DNA of 64,000 nucleotides from Paenibacillus woosongensis (GCF_030122845.1 NZ_CP126084.1:3844001-3908000), one strand, 5' to 3'. Numbered from the stretch's first letter, positions 45,950-55,123 are shown. The notes: generated by a model not told the origin, from the letters alone. Numbers and translations are program-made.

Positions 45950-46945
45950 TTACTTTCCAACGTTAATCTTGCCTACGCCTGCGTTGGCAATCACATGATT
46001 CTTCACCGTGTTAACCGCATCCAGCGTATAGCTGTACGGAGGCGTGTAGCTGGTCGTCGAAGTCGTCGGCATACTGCCGGTGCTGTTCACGAACAGGTTA
46101 TTTTTCACATCCCAGTATCCTTGCTCCTTACTGTACAATGTAACAATCGGATCCTTGGAATTCTCAAAGACATTATGCTCGATGCGGAGCTTGGCTCCCA
46201 TTCTGGAGTTGATGCCCGTATCGATAATATTGTTGTAATAGTTGTTGAATAAATGGCCCTGGCCGAAGCGGAACAGCGGACCGCGGGAATTAATATTTTC
46301 AAAGCGGTTATGGTGATACGTGATTTTCCGGTCGTAATTGTCGCTGTCGGAGGAGCCGATGAGCGAGGTTTTCCAGCTGTCATGGATATAGTTGTAGGAG
46401 ATCGTAATATATTGGGCGTTTTTCTTCACATCGATCAGACCGTCATAATCATCCTTGTCGGAATTGAGAGTAGCGTATAATTCGTTGTGGTCAACCCAGA
46501 CATTATTTGCCGGGCCTTCGATGCTGATGGCGTCCTTGTCGCCAATATTGACATGGTGGATTTTCAGATTGCGAATAATGATATTGTTCGCACGGGTCAC
46601 TTTAATGCCAATACCCTCGAATTCAGCACCGGCGCCTGTGCCAAGTATAGAGACGTCATTAACGTCTTTGATGCTGATTTTGTTATCCGAGGAATTGGCT
46701 GGCGTAATTTTGCCCGACACATAAATGGTCAGCGGCTGGCTGCCTTTATTCTTGAGCGCGGTTTGAAGCGCGGCCCCTGTGGTTACCGTAACAGAGGTAC
46801 CGCCTGCTCCGCCGGTCGTTCCGCCGTTCATGGTTGCAAATCCAACGTATCCGGGATCGGCTGCCTGGGAAGATGGAAGAGAGAACATGCTTATCATTAC
46901 TGTTAGTACCAACAATAAAGCTAATCTTTGTTTCATACTATTCAC
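45950..46945 (-). CDS. Secreted pectate lyase, PL1 family
   Basis: This 331-residue protein has a signal peptide (about 1-28, cleaved near SSQAAD) and a right-handed parallel beta-helix. Typical PL1 motifs are [43 protein letters not shown] and [15 protein letters not shown]. The Asp cluster in [10 protein letters not shown] is in the place of the calcium site, and Arg in NSRGPLFR is a candidate catalytic base. It cleaves polygalacturonate outside the cell by elimination. A cre site precedes it. The products would feed the KDG enzymes further right. Confidence 0.93.
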   Translation of the reverse strand: MNSMKQRLALLLVLTVMISMFSLPSSQAADPGYVGFATMNGGTTGGAGGTSVTVTTGAALQTALKNKGSQPLTIYVSGKITPANSSDNKISIKDVNDVSILGTGAGAEFEGIGIKVTRANNIIIRNLKIHHVNIGDKDAISIEGPANNVWVDHNELYATLNSDKDDYDGLIDVKKNAQYITISYNYIHDSWKTSLIGSSDSDNYDRKITYHHNRFENINSRGPLFRFGQGHLFNNYYNNIIDTGINSRMGAKLRIEHNVFENSKDPIVTLYSKEQGYWDVKNNLFVNSTGSMPTTSTTSYTPPYSYTLDAVNTVKNHVIANAGVGKINVGK

Positions 46946-46977
46946 GTCCTTTATAGGTTATAGTAAGCACAAAAAAT

Positions 46978-46991
46978 AGTAAGCGCTTTCA
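46978..46991 (-). promoter_or_regulatory. cre (CcpA) site upstream of the pectate lyase gene
   Basis: TGAAAGCGCTTACT on the minus strand is a near-consensus cre, about 33 bases upstream of the start codon. It fits catabolite repression of the lyase. Confidence 0.75.
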
Positions 46992-47116
46992 ATTTCCAGG
47001 CCGATAGATTGGCCTTGCAACCTCCTTTCTCCCTTTTATTGTCCTCATGATCACCTCCTATTTATCGATTTTACCATAATTTTAATATTTTTCTATAATT
47101 TATTTAAATTACTCCG

Positions 47117-47165
47117 AAAAAACGGGACTATTCTACAAACTAAGCCATCTGCAGAAATAGTCCCT
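47117..47165 (-). terminator. Terminator of the fructose-bisphosphatase gene
   Basis: GGGACTATT pairs with AATAGTCCC around a long loop that itself contains CTGCAG. On the minus strand a T-run follows. It lies about 35 bases after the stop. Confidence 0.7.
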
Positions 47166-47198
47166 GTCGATTTTGTGTTGCTCTATAGAATCTAGCGT

Positions 47199-48173
47199 TT
47201 AGATAGCGGCCCCTCTCACCGAATTGAATTGCTCCGTGAAATGATGGGTCGTCTGGATGTAACTGATCGTTCTATTCTCGGAACCCATAATAACGGAATG
47301 TGTCTCGGCTTTATGCTTCGGCAAGTAGCGCACCCCGTGCAGGAAATCACCTGATGTGACGCCGGTAGCCACGAACAGGACGTTGTCATGACCGATCATG
47401 TCCTCCATACGGAGCAGCTGATCCGGCTTGGAGAGCCCCATGCGGACGCAGCGGTTGTATTCCTCAAGACCGTTAGGAAGCAATCTCCCCTGCATTTCCC
47501 CGCCAAGGCATTTCAACGCCGCTGCTGCAAGCACTCCTTCCGGCGCTCCGCCGGAGCCTACATACATATCGACTTCCTTCTCCATTGCCGCCTCAATGGC
47601 ACCCATCACATCGCCATGGCTCAGCAGCTTGATCCGGACTCCGGATTTGCGCAGCGCATCGATCAATACCGAATGCCGCTCCCGGTCCAGAATCGATACC
47701 GTCATATCCGCCAGTGGCTTATCCAGTATGCGGGAGGCTTTGGCGAGCGTCGTCTCGATCGGATCATCCAGCGAGAGCTGTCCGGCAAGCGCTGGGCCGA
47801 CCGCCAGCTTCTCCATGTAAATATCGGGAGCATGAAGCAGGCTGCCCTCGGGAGCTGCGGCGATGACGGAGATAGCGTTATTCAGCCCGTTGGCAACCGT
47901 CTCCGTTCCCTCCAAAGGATCGACGGCAATGTCGACTCTCGGCCCGCGGCGGTTGCCGATTCTTTCACCGATGTATAGCATCGGCGCTTCGTCCATCTCC
48001 CCTTCGCCAATAACCACCGTCCCGTCAATAGCAACGGAATTGAATTTGCTGCGTATTGCCATCGTCGCCGCCTCATCTGCGCTATTCTTATCGCCCCGAC
48101 CTGTCCAGCGCGCCGCCTCAAGGGCAGCCGCTTCCGTAATGCGTGCTAATTCCAGTGCTATGTGACGCTCCAT
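47199..48173 (-). CDS. glpX: Class II fructose-1,6-bisphosphatase
   Basis: This protein of about 324 residues is of the GlpX family and hydrolyses fructose-1,6-bisphosphate to fructose-6-phosphate in gluconeogenesis. Visible family motifs are DGTVVIGEGEMDEAPMLYIGE and DIAVDPLEGTETVANG, which hold the metal-binding Asp and Glu residues. ATG at 48173 is chosen after GGAGGGAG; an in-frame ATG further upstream (48188) would include that site. It lies downstream of the CcpN/YqfL pair, in keeping with control of gluconeogenesis. Confidence 0.95.
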   Translation of the reverse strand: MERHIALELARITEAAALEAARWTGRGDKNSADEAATMAIRSKFNSVAIDGTVVIGEGEMDEAPMLYIGERIGNRRGPRVDIAVDPLEGTETVANGLNNAISVIAAAPEGSLLHAPDIYMEKLAVGPALAGQLSLDDPIETTLAKASRILDKPLADMTVSILDRERHSVLIDALRKSGVRIKLLSHGDVMGAIEAAMEKEVDMYVGSGGAPEGVLAAAALKCLGGEMQGRLLPNGLEEYNRCVRMGLSKPDQLLRMEDMIGHDNVLFVATGVTSGDFLHGVRYLPKHKAETHSVIMGSENRTISYIQTTHHFTEQFNSVRGAAI

Positions 48174-48203
48174 TGTTTCTCCCTCCACCCAATTTTTTAT
48201 AAA

Positions 48204-48423
48204 GGTAGTTCAAAAACTCCTCTTTTGATCACGATGTTTCACTAGGTGTATCTCGGCTTCGAATCTTGCACTCACCTTCGAAGTCCGGTGCTCATGTAGG
48301 CTTCTCCTACACTCTGCTCCTCCTTCTTCAGGTTCCTGCAACCTTCTCGGTGCTGAAAAGTTGAGTTTTTAAACTTATTTTTTAATGGTAGTTCAAAAAC
48401 TCCTCTTTGGATCACGATGTTTC
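48204..48423. repeat. Intergenic repeat with 37-bp direct repeats and internal inverted ends
   Basis: GGTAGTTCAAAAACTCCTCT and the following 17 bases (48204-48240) recur at 48387-48423 with one mismatch, a spacing of 183 bases. GTTCAAAAACTC at 48209 is inverted at 48363 (GAGTTTTTAAAC). The interior holds several short dyads (GTAGG..CCTAC, CTTCGAAG). It looks like one and a part copies of a small mobile or structured element between glpX and the PPDK regulator gene. Confidence 0.6.
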
Positions 48424-48432
48424 TCTATAAAA

Positions 48433-49230
48433 TTATAAGTGCTTCATGATGAGCCCTGCCGTCTCTTCGATCGCCTTGTCGGTGACGTCAATCACCTGGC
48501 AGCCCAGCGAGGCAAACAGCGACTCGGCATATTTCAATTCATACTCCACACGCTCAAAGGAGGCATATTCGGCATCATCCGGCAGGCCCAGCGCCTTTAG
48601 CCGTTCCGAGCGGATTTTGACCAAATGCTTCGCGTCAATCGTTAATCCGACAATTTTATCGCTGCTGACCTCCTTCAACTGGCTCGGGGGTGTTAATTCA
48701 GGTACGACGGGATAGTTGACGACCTTTTTCCCCTTATGCGCCAAAAACATAGACAGCGGCGTCTTGGAAATGCGCGAAACGCCAAGAATGACGATATCCG
48801 CTTTAAGTATTGCGCCCACATCTTTGCCGTCGTCGTTATTCACAGCAAATTCGATGGCGTCCACCCGCTGGTAATAATCCTCATCGAGCTTATGGCCGGG
48901 GGTACGCTTGGGCGTGTCATTAAATGTATCCACAAAAGCCTGCATCATCGGCCCCATAATATCCACAGCACGAACGTTTAAGCGGACGGCTTCTTCCCTC
49001 ATCGCCTCCCGAAGCTCAGGCTGCACTAACGTATATACGACAAAACCTCCACGTTCAGATACTTCCTCCATCAACCGACTTAACTCTTCTTCATTGCGAA
49101 CGTTCATGAATCTCTTGATCTCGGTGTTGGGTAATTCGAATTGCTCAAGAGTGGCCCGGACAACCGCTTCCGCAGTCTCTCCGATGGAATCTGAACAGAT
49201 TGCTATAAAATGAGCTGGAGACTGATTCAT
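48433..49230 (-). CDS. yqfL: Pyruvate, phosphate dikinase regulatory protein (kinase/pyrophosphorylase)
   Basis: This 265-residue protein of the DUF299 (Kinase-PPPase) family has its P-loop in ILGVSRISKTPLS (about 152-162). Characterised relatives reversibly phosphorylate a Thr on pyruvate phosphate dikinase or PEP synthase. It lies 13 bases after ccpN, the same order as Bacillus subtilis ccpN-yqfL, where the pair tunes gluconeogenesis. It starts after GGGAGGA. Confidence 0.94.
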   Translation of the reverse strand: MNQSPAHFIAICSDSIGETAEAVVRATLEQFELPNTEIKRFMNVRNEEELSRLMEEVSERGGFVVYTLVQPELREAMREEAVRLNVRAVDIMGPMMQAFVDTFNDTPKRTPGHKLDEDYYQRVDAIEFAVNNDDGKDVGAILKADIVILGVSRISKTPLSMFLAHKGKKVVNYPVVPELTPPSQLKEVSSDKIVGLTIDAKHLVKIRSERLKALGLPDDAEYASFERVEYELKYAESLFASLGCQVIDVTDKAIEETAGLIMKHL

Positions 49231-49243
49231 CCCATTCCTCCCA

Positions 49244-49885
49244 CTAATCCTCAGCTATCGTGTCTAGCAGCATTTTTATAATATTTGTCTTAGAAATTCG
49301 CCCTACCACTTTTACGTCTCCCTCTTCGCCGGTCTCCGCCGGCACGACTACAGGCAAGCTGTCAATTTGATGAGCGATAATTTTCCTCGCCGCCTCAAGC
49401 ACCGAATCCTCCGGTGAGACGGTGATGATATTAGGCCGCCGAGTCATGATGAAGCTTACGGGCATTGAGGATGCAGTGGCATTGCCTAGCGTAACCTTGA
49501 GTAAATCCTTACGGGATACGATCCCTGCCAATCTTCCTTGCTCATCCGTAACAATCAAATGGCCTACATTCTCTAGAAAAAGCGAGACGACCGCCTCTTG
49601 AATCGTCGTCGTTTCACGAACAATCACAGGTACGCCGTGAAGATCCCCGACCTTCATATCAAGCAGCCGAAGCTTGCTCTCTTCTTCCGGCGTTCTTCTC
49701 TTGCCCAAAAAATATCCTACCTTCGGTTTTGCATCGATATAATCGAGCATGACGAGAATGGACAAATCTGAACGGATTGTCGGGCGAGTCAAATTCAGCA
49801 TTTCCGCTATGAGATCTCCGGTAATCGGAGCATGCTTCTTCACAATGTCAATGATTTCCAATTGACGGGATGTTAGTTTGATAAT
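49244..49885 (-). CDS. ccpN: CcpN-type transcriptional repressor with CBS pair
   Basis: This protein of about 213 residues has an N-terminal winged helix-turn-helix (ITGDLIAEMLNLTRPTIRSDLSILVMLDYIDAKPKVGYF) and a tandem CBS domain (HLIVTDEQGRLAGIVSRKDLLK; VSPEDSVLEAARKI). It matches B. subtilis CcpN, which represses gapB and pckA during glycolysis. No ATG or GTG is near the ribosome site GCGGAGGGA. The codon at proper distance is ATT at 49885 (reading IIKLTSRQLEIIDI), and this length matches CcpN. A TTG at 49861 lacks a site of its own. I set the start at ATT, with moderate certainty. Confidence 0.88.
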   Translation of the reverse strand: MIKLTSRQLEIIDIVKKHAPITGDLIAEMLNLTRPTIRSDLSILVMLDYIDAKPKVGYFLGKRRTPEEESKLRLLDMKVGDLHGVPVIVRETTTIQEAVVSLFLENVGHLIVTDEQGRLAGIVSRKDLLKVTLGNATASSMPVSFIMTRRPNIITVSPEDSVLEAARKIIAHQIDSLPVVVPAETGEEGDVKVVGRISKTNIIKMLLDTIAED

Positions 49886-50096
49886 AAATCCCTCCGCTTC
49901 AGATAGGTTCGCTCCTAGTATAACATTCCTTCGTCGTTCATTAGAATGTCATATTGGCGAATTTTGATTCCTCCTTCCTGTAAGAATAGTTTGATCGTGT
50001 ATATAATACGTCATATTTAATTATTATTCAATATATAATACGCACTATTTATTGATTTGAAACAATTAATGTGTAAATTGGTATGTTCTCATGCAA

Positions 50097-50124
50097 AATA
50101 AGCCGGCGCCTTGAAGGCCCGGCT
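50097..50124 (-). terminator. Terminator of the thioesterase gene
   Basis: AGCCGGCGCCTT pairs with AAGGCCCGGCT. On the minus strand TTATTTT follows. It lies about 30 bases after the stop. Confidence 0.75.
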
Positions 50125-50150
50125 ATGTTCATTTATGACCAAAACAAGCT

Positions 50151-50879
50151 TCAAATCTGCGGCTGCCAAGCCGATGGTTGAGCAAGCAATCGCTTCAGAT
50201 ACACAGCTACCTGCTCAATATGCTCGTGCAGATAAAAATGCCCTCCAGGGAATTGCTGCTGCCAAAACTCCCCCTCGCAGTAACGTCCCCATCCCTCCAT
50301 CTCCTTTAAATCGACGAAGTTATCCTCCATGCCATTGAGCACACAAATATTTGTATGCAGCTTAGGCCTTCCGGCCTCCAGACGGTACGTCTCCACCAGC
50401 TTGAAATCGGAACGGGCAATCGGCATGAAATATTCAGCAAAAGACGAATCTTCCAGCAATTCAGGAGGCGTCCCGCCCATGGAAGCGAGCTCCTGGCGAA
50501 ATTCCGTGTCAGGTAATAAATGACGCTTGTTTCGCAGGTGCAGATGGGGCGGATTTTTACCGGATAGAATCAATATAGAGGGCCCAAGCAGCCGGGCCTG
50601 CTGGAGCGCATAAGCGAGCTCGTAAGCCACCAGCGCCCCGAGGCTATGCCCGAATAGGACGTACGGAATGCGATCAGCCAACTGTGGCTTCAGCATTTGG
50701 ATTAGATCCGCCACAGTCTCGTCCATATTTTCATATAAAGGCTCGTTCGATCTGATTCCCCGACCTGCATACTCAAGAGGTACCAGCTTAAGGCTTGAAT
50801 CAAAACGGCTGCTCCAGCGTAAATAAGATGACGCACTGCCTCCGGCATGCGCAAGGCAGATCAATTTTCCGATAGACAT
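50151..50879 (-). CDS. Type II thioesterase (alpha/beta hydrolase, NRPS/PKS editing type)
   Basis: This 242-residue protein has the full catalytic triad: Ser79 (FGHSLGA), Asp187 (NGMEDNF) and His214 (PGGHFYL). The N-terminus ICLAHAGGSASSYLRW carries the oxyanion-side motif of SrfAD-like thioesterases. These remove wrong acyl groups from carrier proteins of peptide or polyketide synthases. No synthase gene is in the window, so it is an orphan here. It starts after GGAAGGAG and has its own terminator. Confidence 0.88.
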   Translation of the reverse strand: MSIGKLICLAHAGGSASSYLRWSSRFDSSLKLVPLEYAGRGIRSNEPLYENMDETVADLIQMLKPQLADRIPYVLFGHSLGALVAYELAYALQQARLLGPSILILSGKNPPHLHLRNKRHLLPDTEFRQELASMGGTPPELLEDSSFAEYFMPIARSDFKLVETYRLEAGRPKLHTNICVLNGMEDNFVDLKEMEGWGRYCEGEFWQQQFPGGHFYLHEHIEQVAVYLKRLLAQPSAWQPQI

Positions 50880-51055
50880 ATGTACTCCTTCCCCTTCCGA
50901 TCCTGGTGAACACTTCGGGCCATCCTATAATTTTCCTGTTATAGATTTATTATACTTCAACCTTACCAAGAGTGATAGAACAATCCGTATTAGACATTAA
51001 TTGTACTTCCCGATATGATGAAAGTGTGTAATGTTCAAAGCACGGGAGTGAGCGC

Positions 51056-51907
51056 ATGAAATCTTTCTATCAGAATTGGATACTGGATTACGAATTGCCG
51101 CTAGTTATCCACCACGGGCATAACCTGACGTTCTACGCACATTATCATTCTGAGATTGAATTCATCTATGTCGAGTCGGGAAGTATCCTTGTCGGAGTCA
51201 ATGAGGAAAAGCGTCTGCTCACGCAAGGCGATATGGTCATTTGCTGCAGTAACGACATTCATCATTTTGAGAGCAAAGAAGATTCGCAGGTTATCATTCT
51301 CATATTTAAGCCGGAAATGATCAGCCTATCCGTGAACTGGCCAAATGATTTTAGCTTTGTTTCCCCTTTCATGCCGGGGGGAGACCCTGCATTCAAGCAT
51401 ATCAGGCAGCTGCTGTACGACATAATGGAGGAAAAAGAAAACGCCAAACCAGGTCATCAAATGTTCATCAAAGCCCGTCTGCTCGAATTATGCGGAACGC
51501 TGCAGAGAAGCTGGCCGTCCCATAGGCTGAGCCGCAGCTCACGAAGCAAGCTCGAATCGAAGCGGGTGAGAATCCAGCAAATTTTGTCGTTCATTGAAGA
51601 AAATTATCAGGATGATTTATCCGTGGAATTGATTTCGACCCATTTTCAAATGGAGCCGTCTTATTTTTGCCGCACGTTCAAAAGCGCTGTGGGTATGAAT
51701 TTTCGGACCTACTTAAATACGATCCGCGTGCTCAAGGCGGAACGCAAGCTGATCAGCAGCGATGCCAGCATTATGGATATTGCCCTGGAATGCGGCTTTA
51801 ACAGCATCCGTACGTTCAATCGGGTATATAAAGAATTGAAAGGCTGCGTCCCTTCCAGCTCGCGTGACGGTGTTTCTAATGCCGCCCTGCCTGTTCATCA
51901 AATCTAA
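51056..51907 (+). CDS. AraC-family transcriptional regulator
   Basis: This 283-residue protein has an N-terminal cupin domain (HYHSEIEFIYVESGSILVGV, then GDMVICCSNDIHHFES). The C-terminal double helix-turn-helix is SVELISTHFQMEPSYFCRTFK and SIMDIALECGFNSIRTFNRVYKEL. It starts after GGGAG and is followed by a terminator. The oxidoreductase-ThuA genes 130 bases downstream, on the same strand, are its likely targets. Confidence 0.9.
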   Translation: MKSFYQNWILDYELPLVIHHGHNLTFYAHYHSEIEFIYVESGSILVGVNEEKRLLTQGDMVICCSNDIHHFESKEDSQVIILIFKPEMISLSVNWPNDFSFVSPFMPGGDPAFKHIRQLLYDIMEEKENAKPGHQMFIKARLLELCGTLQRSWPSHRLSRSSRSKLESKRVRIQQILSFIEENYQDDLSVELISTHFQMEPSYFCRTFKSAVGMNFRTYLNTIRVLKAERKLISSDASIMDIALECGFNSIRTFNRVYKELKGCVPSSSRDGVSNAALPVHQI

Positions 51908-51918
51908 TTTCAATCTGG

Positions 51919-51948
51919 AATGCACTTTATGTTTAAAGTGCATTTTTT
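51919..51948 (+). terminator. Terminator of the AraC gene
   Basis: AATGCACTTT pairs with AAAGTGCATT, followed by a T-run. It starts 12 bases after the stop. Confidence 0.85.
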
Positions 51949-52039
51949 GTCTATGTATAAGCATAAACTGGCGAGAGATTCATCGAGGTAATTTTTATAA
52001 TAATATTGAATTCAATTTTATTATCGATGGAGGGATACA

Positions 52040-53200
52040 ATGAAGCAACTGCGCGTCGGAATGATTGGCTACAAATTTATGGGAAAAGCACACAGCAACG
52101 CTTACCGGACTCTGCCGATGTTTTTTCCTGAGGCTATGAAGCCTGAAATGACCGCCCTGTGCGGAAGAAACAAGGAAGCCGTAACCGAGGCTGCCGCACA
52201 ATTGGGCTGGTCTGATGTCGTAACGGACTGGAAGGATCTGATCGCGCGTGATGACATTGACTTGATCGATATCAATGCCCCTAGCGATGTCCATAAAGAA
52301 ATTGCACTCGCTGCGGCCAAGGCCGGAAAGCATATTTTCTGCGAAAAACCGCTTGCGCTGACATTAAGCGACGCCCACGAGATGCTGCAGGCGGCGGAGG
52401 AAGCCAAAGTAGCCCATATGATCGGCTTCAACTATCGCTTTTCACCGGCGGTCAAGCTGGCCAAAAAGCTCGTAGAAAGCGGCAGGCTCGGCAAAATTTA
52501 TCATTTCAGAGCCTGGTTCCTGCAGGATTGGGTCATGGACCCCGAATTCCCGCTCGTCTGGCGGCTACAGAAAGAAATTGCAGGCTCGGGCTCGCATGGC
52601 GATCTCGGCGCCCATTTGATCGATCTGGCCCACTACTTGGTCGGGGACATCCATGAGGTCATCGGGATGAGCGAGACCTTCATTAAAGAGCGCCCGATCG
52701 CCGAGGAAATGACGGGACTCAGCGCCAAAGGCAGCAAAGATGCTCCACGGGGACCGGTCACCGTCGACGATGCAACGCTCTTCCTGGCGCGGTTCGCCAA
52801 CGGCGCGCTCGGCAGCTTCGAAGCAACCCGTTTCGCGGCAGGACACCGGTCGACCAATTCCTTTGAAATTAACGGGAGCTTGGGCAGCGTAAAATTTGAC
52901 TTTGAACGGATGAACGAGCTGGAAGTGTATTTTAACTCGGATGAAGAGGATGTCCAAGGCTTCCGGAGAGTGCTGGCTACGGATCCGGCCCATGAATATG
53001 CGGAAGCCTGGTGGCCGCCAGGACATACGATCGGCTTCGAGCATACGTTCATTCATGAAATATTGGAACTAACCAACGCTCTTCGGGAAGAGAGGCTGCC
53101 ACAGCCGAATTTCCGTGACGGCGTGAAATGCCAGGCTGTCCTGGAGGCCGTAGAGCGCTCCATCGACGAGCGCCGCTGGGTCGAAATCTCGGAAATGTAA
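52040..53200 (+). CDS. Gfo/Idh/MocA-family oxidoreductase
   Basis: This 386-residue NAD(P)-dependent dehydrogenase has an N-terminal Rossmann fold (GMIGYKFMGKAHSNAY), the family motif FCEKPLAL (about 94-101) and a C-terminal alpha/beta dimer domain with a likely substrate-site His in GDLGAHLIDLAHYLVGD. It begins after GGAGGGA. The ThuA gene follows at 15 bases, so the two form an operon with a second member of this family. The substrate is probably a sugar or cyclitol and is not identified. Confidence 0.92.
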   Translation: MKQLRVGMIGYKFMGKAHSNAYRTLPMFFPEAMKPEMTALCGRNKEAVTEAAAQLGWSDVVTDWKDLIARDDIDLIDINAPSDVHKEIALAAAKAGKHIFCEKPLALTLSDAHEMLQAAEEAKVAHMIGFNYRFSPAVKLAKKLVESGRLGKIYHFRAWFLQDWVMDPEFPLVWRLQKEIAGSGSHGDLGAHLIDLAHYLVGDIHEVIGMSETFIKERPIAEEMTGLSAKGSKDAPRGPVTVDDATLFLARFANGALGSFEATRFAAGHRSTNSFEINGSLGSVKFDFERMNELEVYFNSDEEDVQGFRRVLATDPAHEYAEAWWPPGHTIGFEHTFIHEILELTNALREERLPQPNFRDGVKCQAVLEAVERSIDERRWVEISEM

Positions 53201-53215
53201 AGGAGACATAGAGAT

Positions 53216-53950
53216 ATGAAAAAGGCATTAATAGTCTGGGGCGGCTGGGACGGACACGAACCGGAGCAAGTCGCTGGCATCTTCGCAAATATATTGCGAA
53301 ACCATCAATTCGACGTGGAAGTCGCGGATACATTGGAAGCGTATGCAGATGCAGAGAAGCTGATGGGTCTTGATCTGATCGTGCCCGTCTGGACGATGGG
53401 GGAAATCCCGCAAGCATATGTCAACAACGTATCGGCGGCGGTTCAGAACGGTACTGGGCTCGCCGGTTGCCACGGCGGCATGTGCGACTCCTTCCGCCAT
53501 AATGTAGACTGGCAGTTTATGACCGGAGGCCAATGGGTGGCCCACCCGGGGAATGACGGCATAGAATATATGGTAGAAATCAAGCAGTCCTCCAGCCCGC
53601 TTGTCGCCGGAATGGAAGACTTTAAGGTAGTGAGCGAGCAGTATTACCTGCATGTGGACCCGGCAGTCGAGGTGCTGGCGACCACCCGCTTTCCCGTAGC
53701 CGACGGCCCTCACCGATTGAACAAAGCCGTCGATATGCCTGTCGTCTGGACGAAGCGCTGGGGAATCGGACGCGTATATTATAATTCCCTCGGACATCAC
53801 GCAGACATCGTTGCGATGCCGGAGGTCACCGAGCTGATGACCCGCGGCCTCCTCTGGGCAGCAGAAGGCAAGCAGCTCGCTAAAGAGATGTATGGCGATC
53901 AGGCGCTTAAGCAGCAAAATCACTATACCGGCATGGGCGACAGCCAATAA
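53216..53950 (+). CDS. ThuA-like protein (glutamine amidotransferase-fold)
   Basis: This 244-residue protein of the ThuA family has the class I amidotransferase-like fold. A characteristic motif is GLAGCHGGMCDSFRH (about 82-96); the final part RWGIGRVYYNSLGHHADI is also conserved in the family. ThuA proteins are linked to disaccharide oxidation (3-keto sugars) with Gfo/Idh/MocA partners, which flank it here on both sides. A biochemical role is not established from the sequence. Confidence 0.9.
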   Translation: MKKALIVWGGWDGHEPEQVAGIFANILRNHQFDVEVADTLEAYADAEKLMGLDLIVPVWTMGEIPQAYVNNVSAAVQNGTGLAGCHGGMCDSFRHNVDWQFMTGGQWVAHPGNDGIEYMVEIKQSSSPLVAGMEDFKVVSEQYYLHVDPAVEVLATTRFPVADGPHRLNKAVDMPVVWTKRWGIGRVYYNSLGHHADIVAMPEVTELMTRGLLWAAEGKQLAKEMYGDQALKQQNHYTGMGDSQ

Positions 53951-53983
53951 ACCGCCAGCTGCACGGAAGAGGAGAGGCGTATC

Positions 53984-55087
53984 ATGGACAAAATGAAGGT
54001 TGGCATTATCGGCTGCGGAAAAATCAGCAGCATTTATATGGAGAACTGTAAAAAATTCAGCGTCCTAGAGCTTGCGGCCTGCGCTGACCTGGATGTAAGC
54101 CGTGCCCGGGAACAGGCGGAGAAGTACGGCATTCCTCGCGCCTATACTACGGATGAGCTGCTCGCAGACCCGGATATCGACATCGTCATCAACCTGACGA
54201 TTCCAGCCGTGCACGCCGAGGTAAGCCTTAAAGCTCTGGAAGCCGGCAAACATGTATATGTGGAAAAGCCGCTTACCGCTACGCTGGAGGAAGGCAGGCT
54301 CGTGCTGGATACGGCAAAAAGGCTTGGCCTTATCGTTGCCAGCGCCCCGGAAACATTCCTGGGCGCTGGCATCCAAACCGCCCTCAAATTGATCGAGGAT
54401 GGCGTGATTGGCCGCCCGGTATCGGCGACAGCCTTCATGATGAGCCGCGGACACGAGTTCTGGCATCCGGATCCAGAGTTTTACTATGCGCAAGGTGGGG
54501 GGCCAATGTTCGATATGGGGCCATATTATTTGACCGCCCTGGTGCAATTGCTCGGCCCGATTCATTCCATTGCCGGAATGACAGGCAAAGCCATGGAAGA
54601 GCGAATCATAACGAGCGACAAAAAATACGGCAAAATGATTCCCGTCGACATTCCCACCCATGTTGCCGGCACGCTTCGCTTCGACAACGGGGCCATCGCG
54701 ACCCTGATTACGAGTTTCGATATCTTTGGCGGCAGCAGCCTGCCGCCCATCGAAATCCATGGGACGGAAGGAACGCTGCTCGTACCTGATCCGAACACGT
54801 TCGGCGGCCCGGTGAAATACCGTAAAATCGGCGAAGCCGAATGGACGGAACAGCCGCTTCTTCCAGGCTATACAGAGAACAGCCGCGGAATCGGCCCGGC
54901 AGACATGGCGTATTCGCTGCTTCGCGGCCGTCCGCACCGGGCCAGCGGAGAGCTTGCTTACCATGTGCTGGAAGCGATGTGGGCGTTCCATGAATCATCC
55001 GACTCAGGCCGCTATTACGAGATGCATAGCCGCTGCGAGCGCCCTGCCGCTCTTCCAGTCGATCTTGCGCCTTATACACTCGATTAG
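53984..55087 (+). CDS. Gfo/Idh/MocA-family oxidoreductase
   Basis: This 367-residue dehydrogenase starts MKVGIIGCGKISSIY with a GxGxxx-type NAD(P) loop, has YVEKPLTA (about 93-100) and a C-terminal substrate domain (GGGPMFDMGPYYLTAL). It is distinct from the first oxidoreductase of the operon, so two oxidation steps or two substrates are possible. ATG follows GAGGAGAGG and lies 33 bases after the ThuA gene. Confidence 0.92.
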   Translation: MDKMKVGIIGCGKISSIYMENCKKFSVLELAACADLDVSRAREQAEKYGIPRAYTTDELLADPDIDIVINLTIPAVHAEVSLKALEAGKHVYVEKPLTATLEEGRLVLDTAKRLGLIVASAPETFLGAGIQTALKLIEDGVIGRPVSATAFMMSRGHEFWHPDPEFYYAQGGGPMFDMGPYYLTALVQLLGPIHSIAGMTGKAMEERIITSDKKYGKMIPVDIPTHVAGTLRFDNGAIATLITSFDIFGGSSLPPIEIHGTEGTLLVPDPNTFGGPVKYRKIGEAEWTEQPLLPGYTENSRGIGPADMAYSLLRGRPHRASGELAYHVLEAMWAFHESSDSGRYYEMHSRCERPAALPVDLAPYTLD

Positions 55088-55123
55088 ATTCTAAAACTTT
55101 AATAGATACACGACATATAAAAA

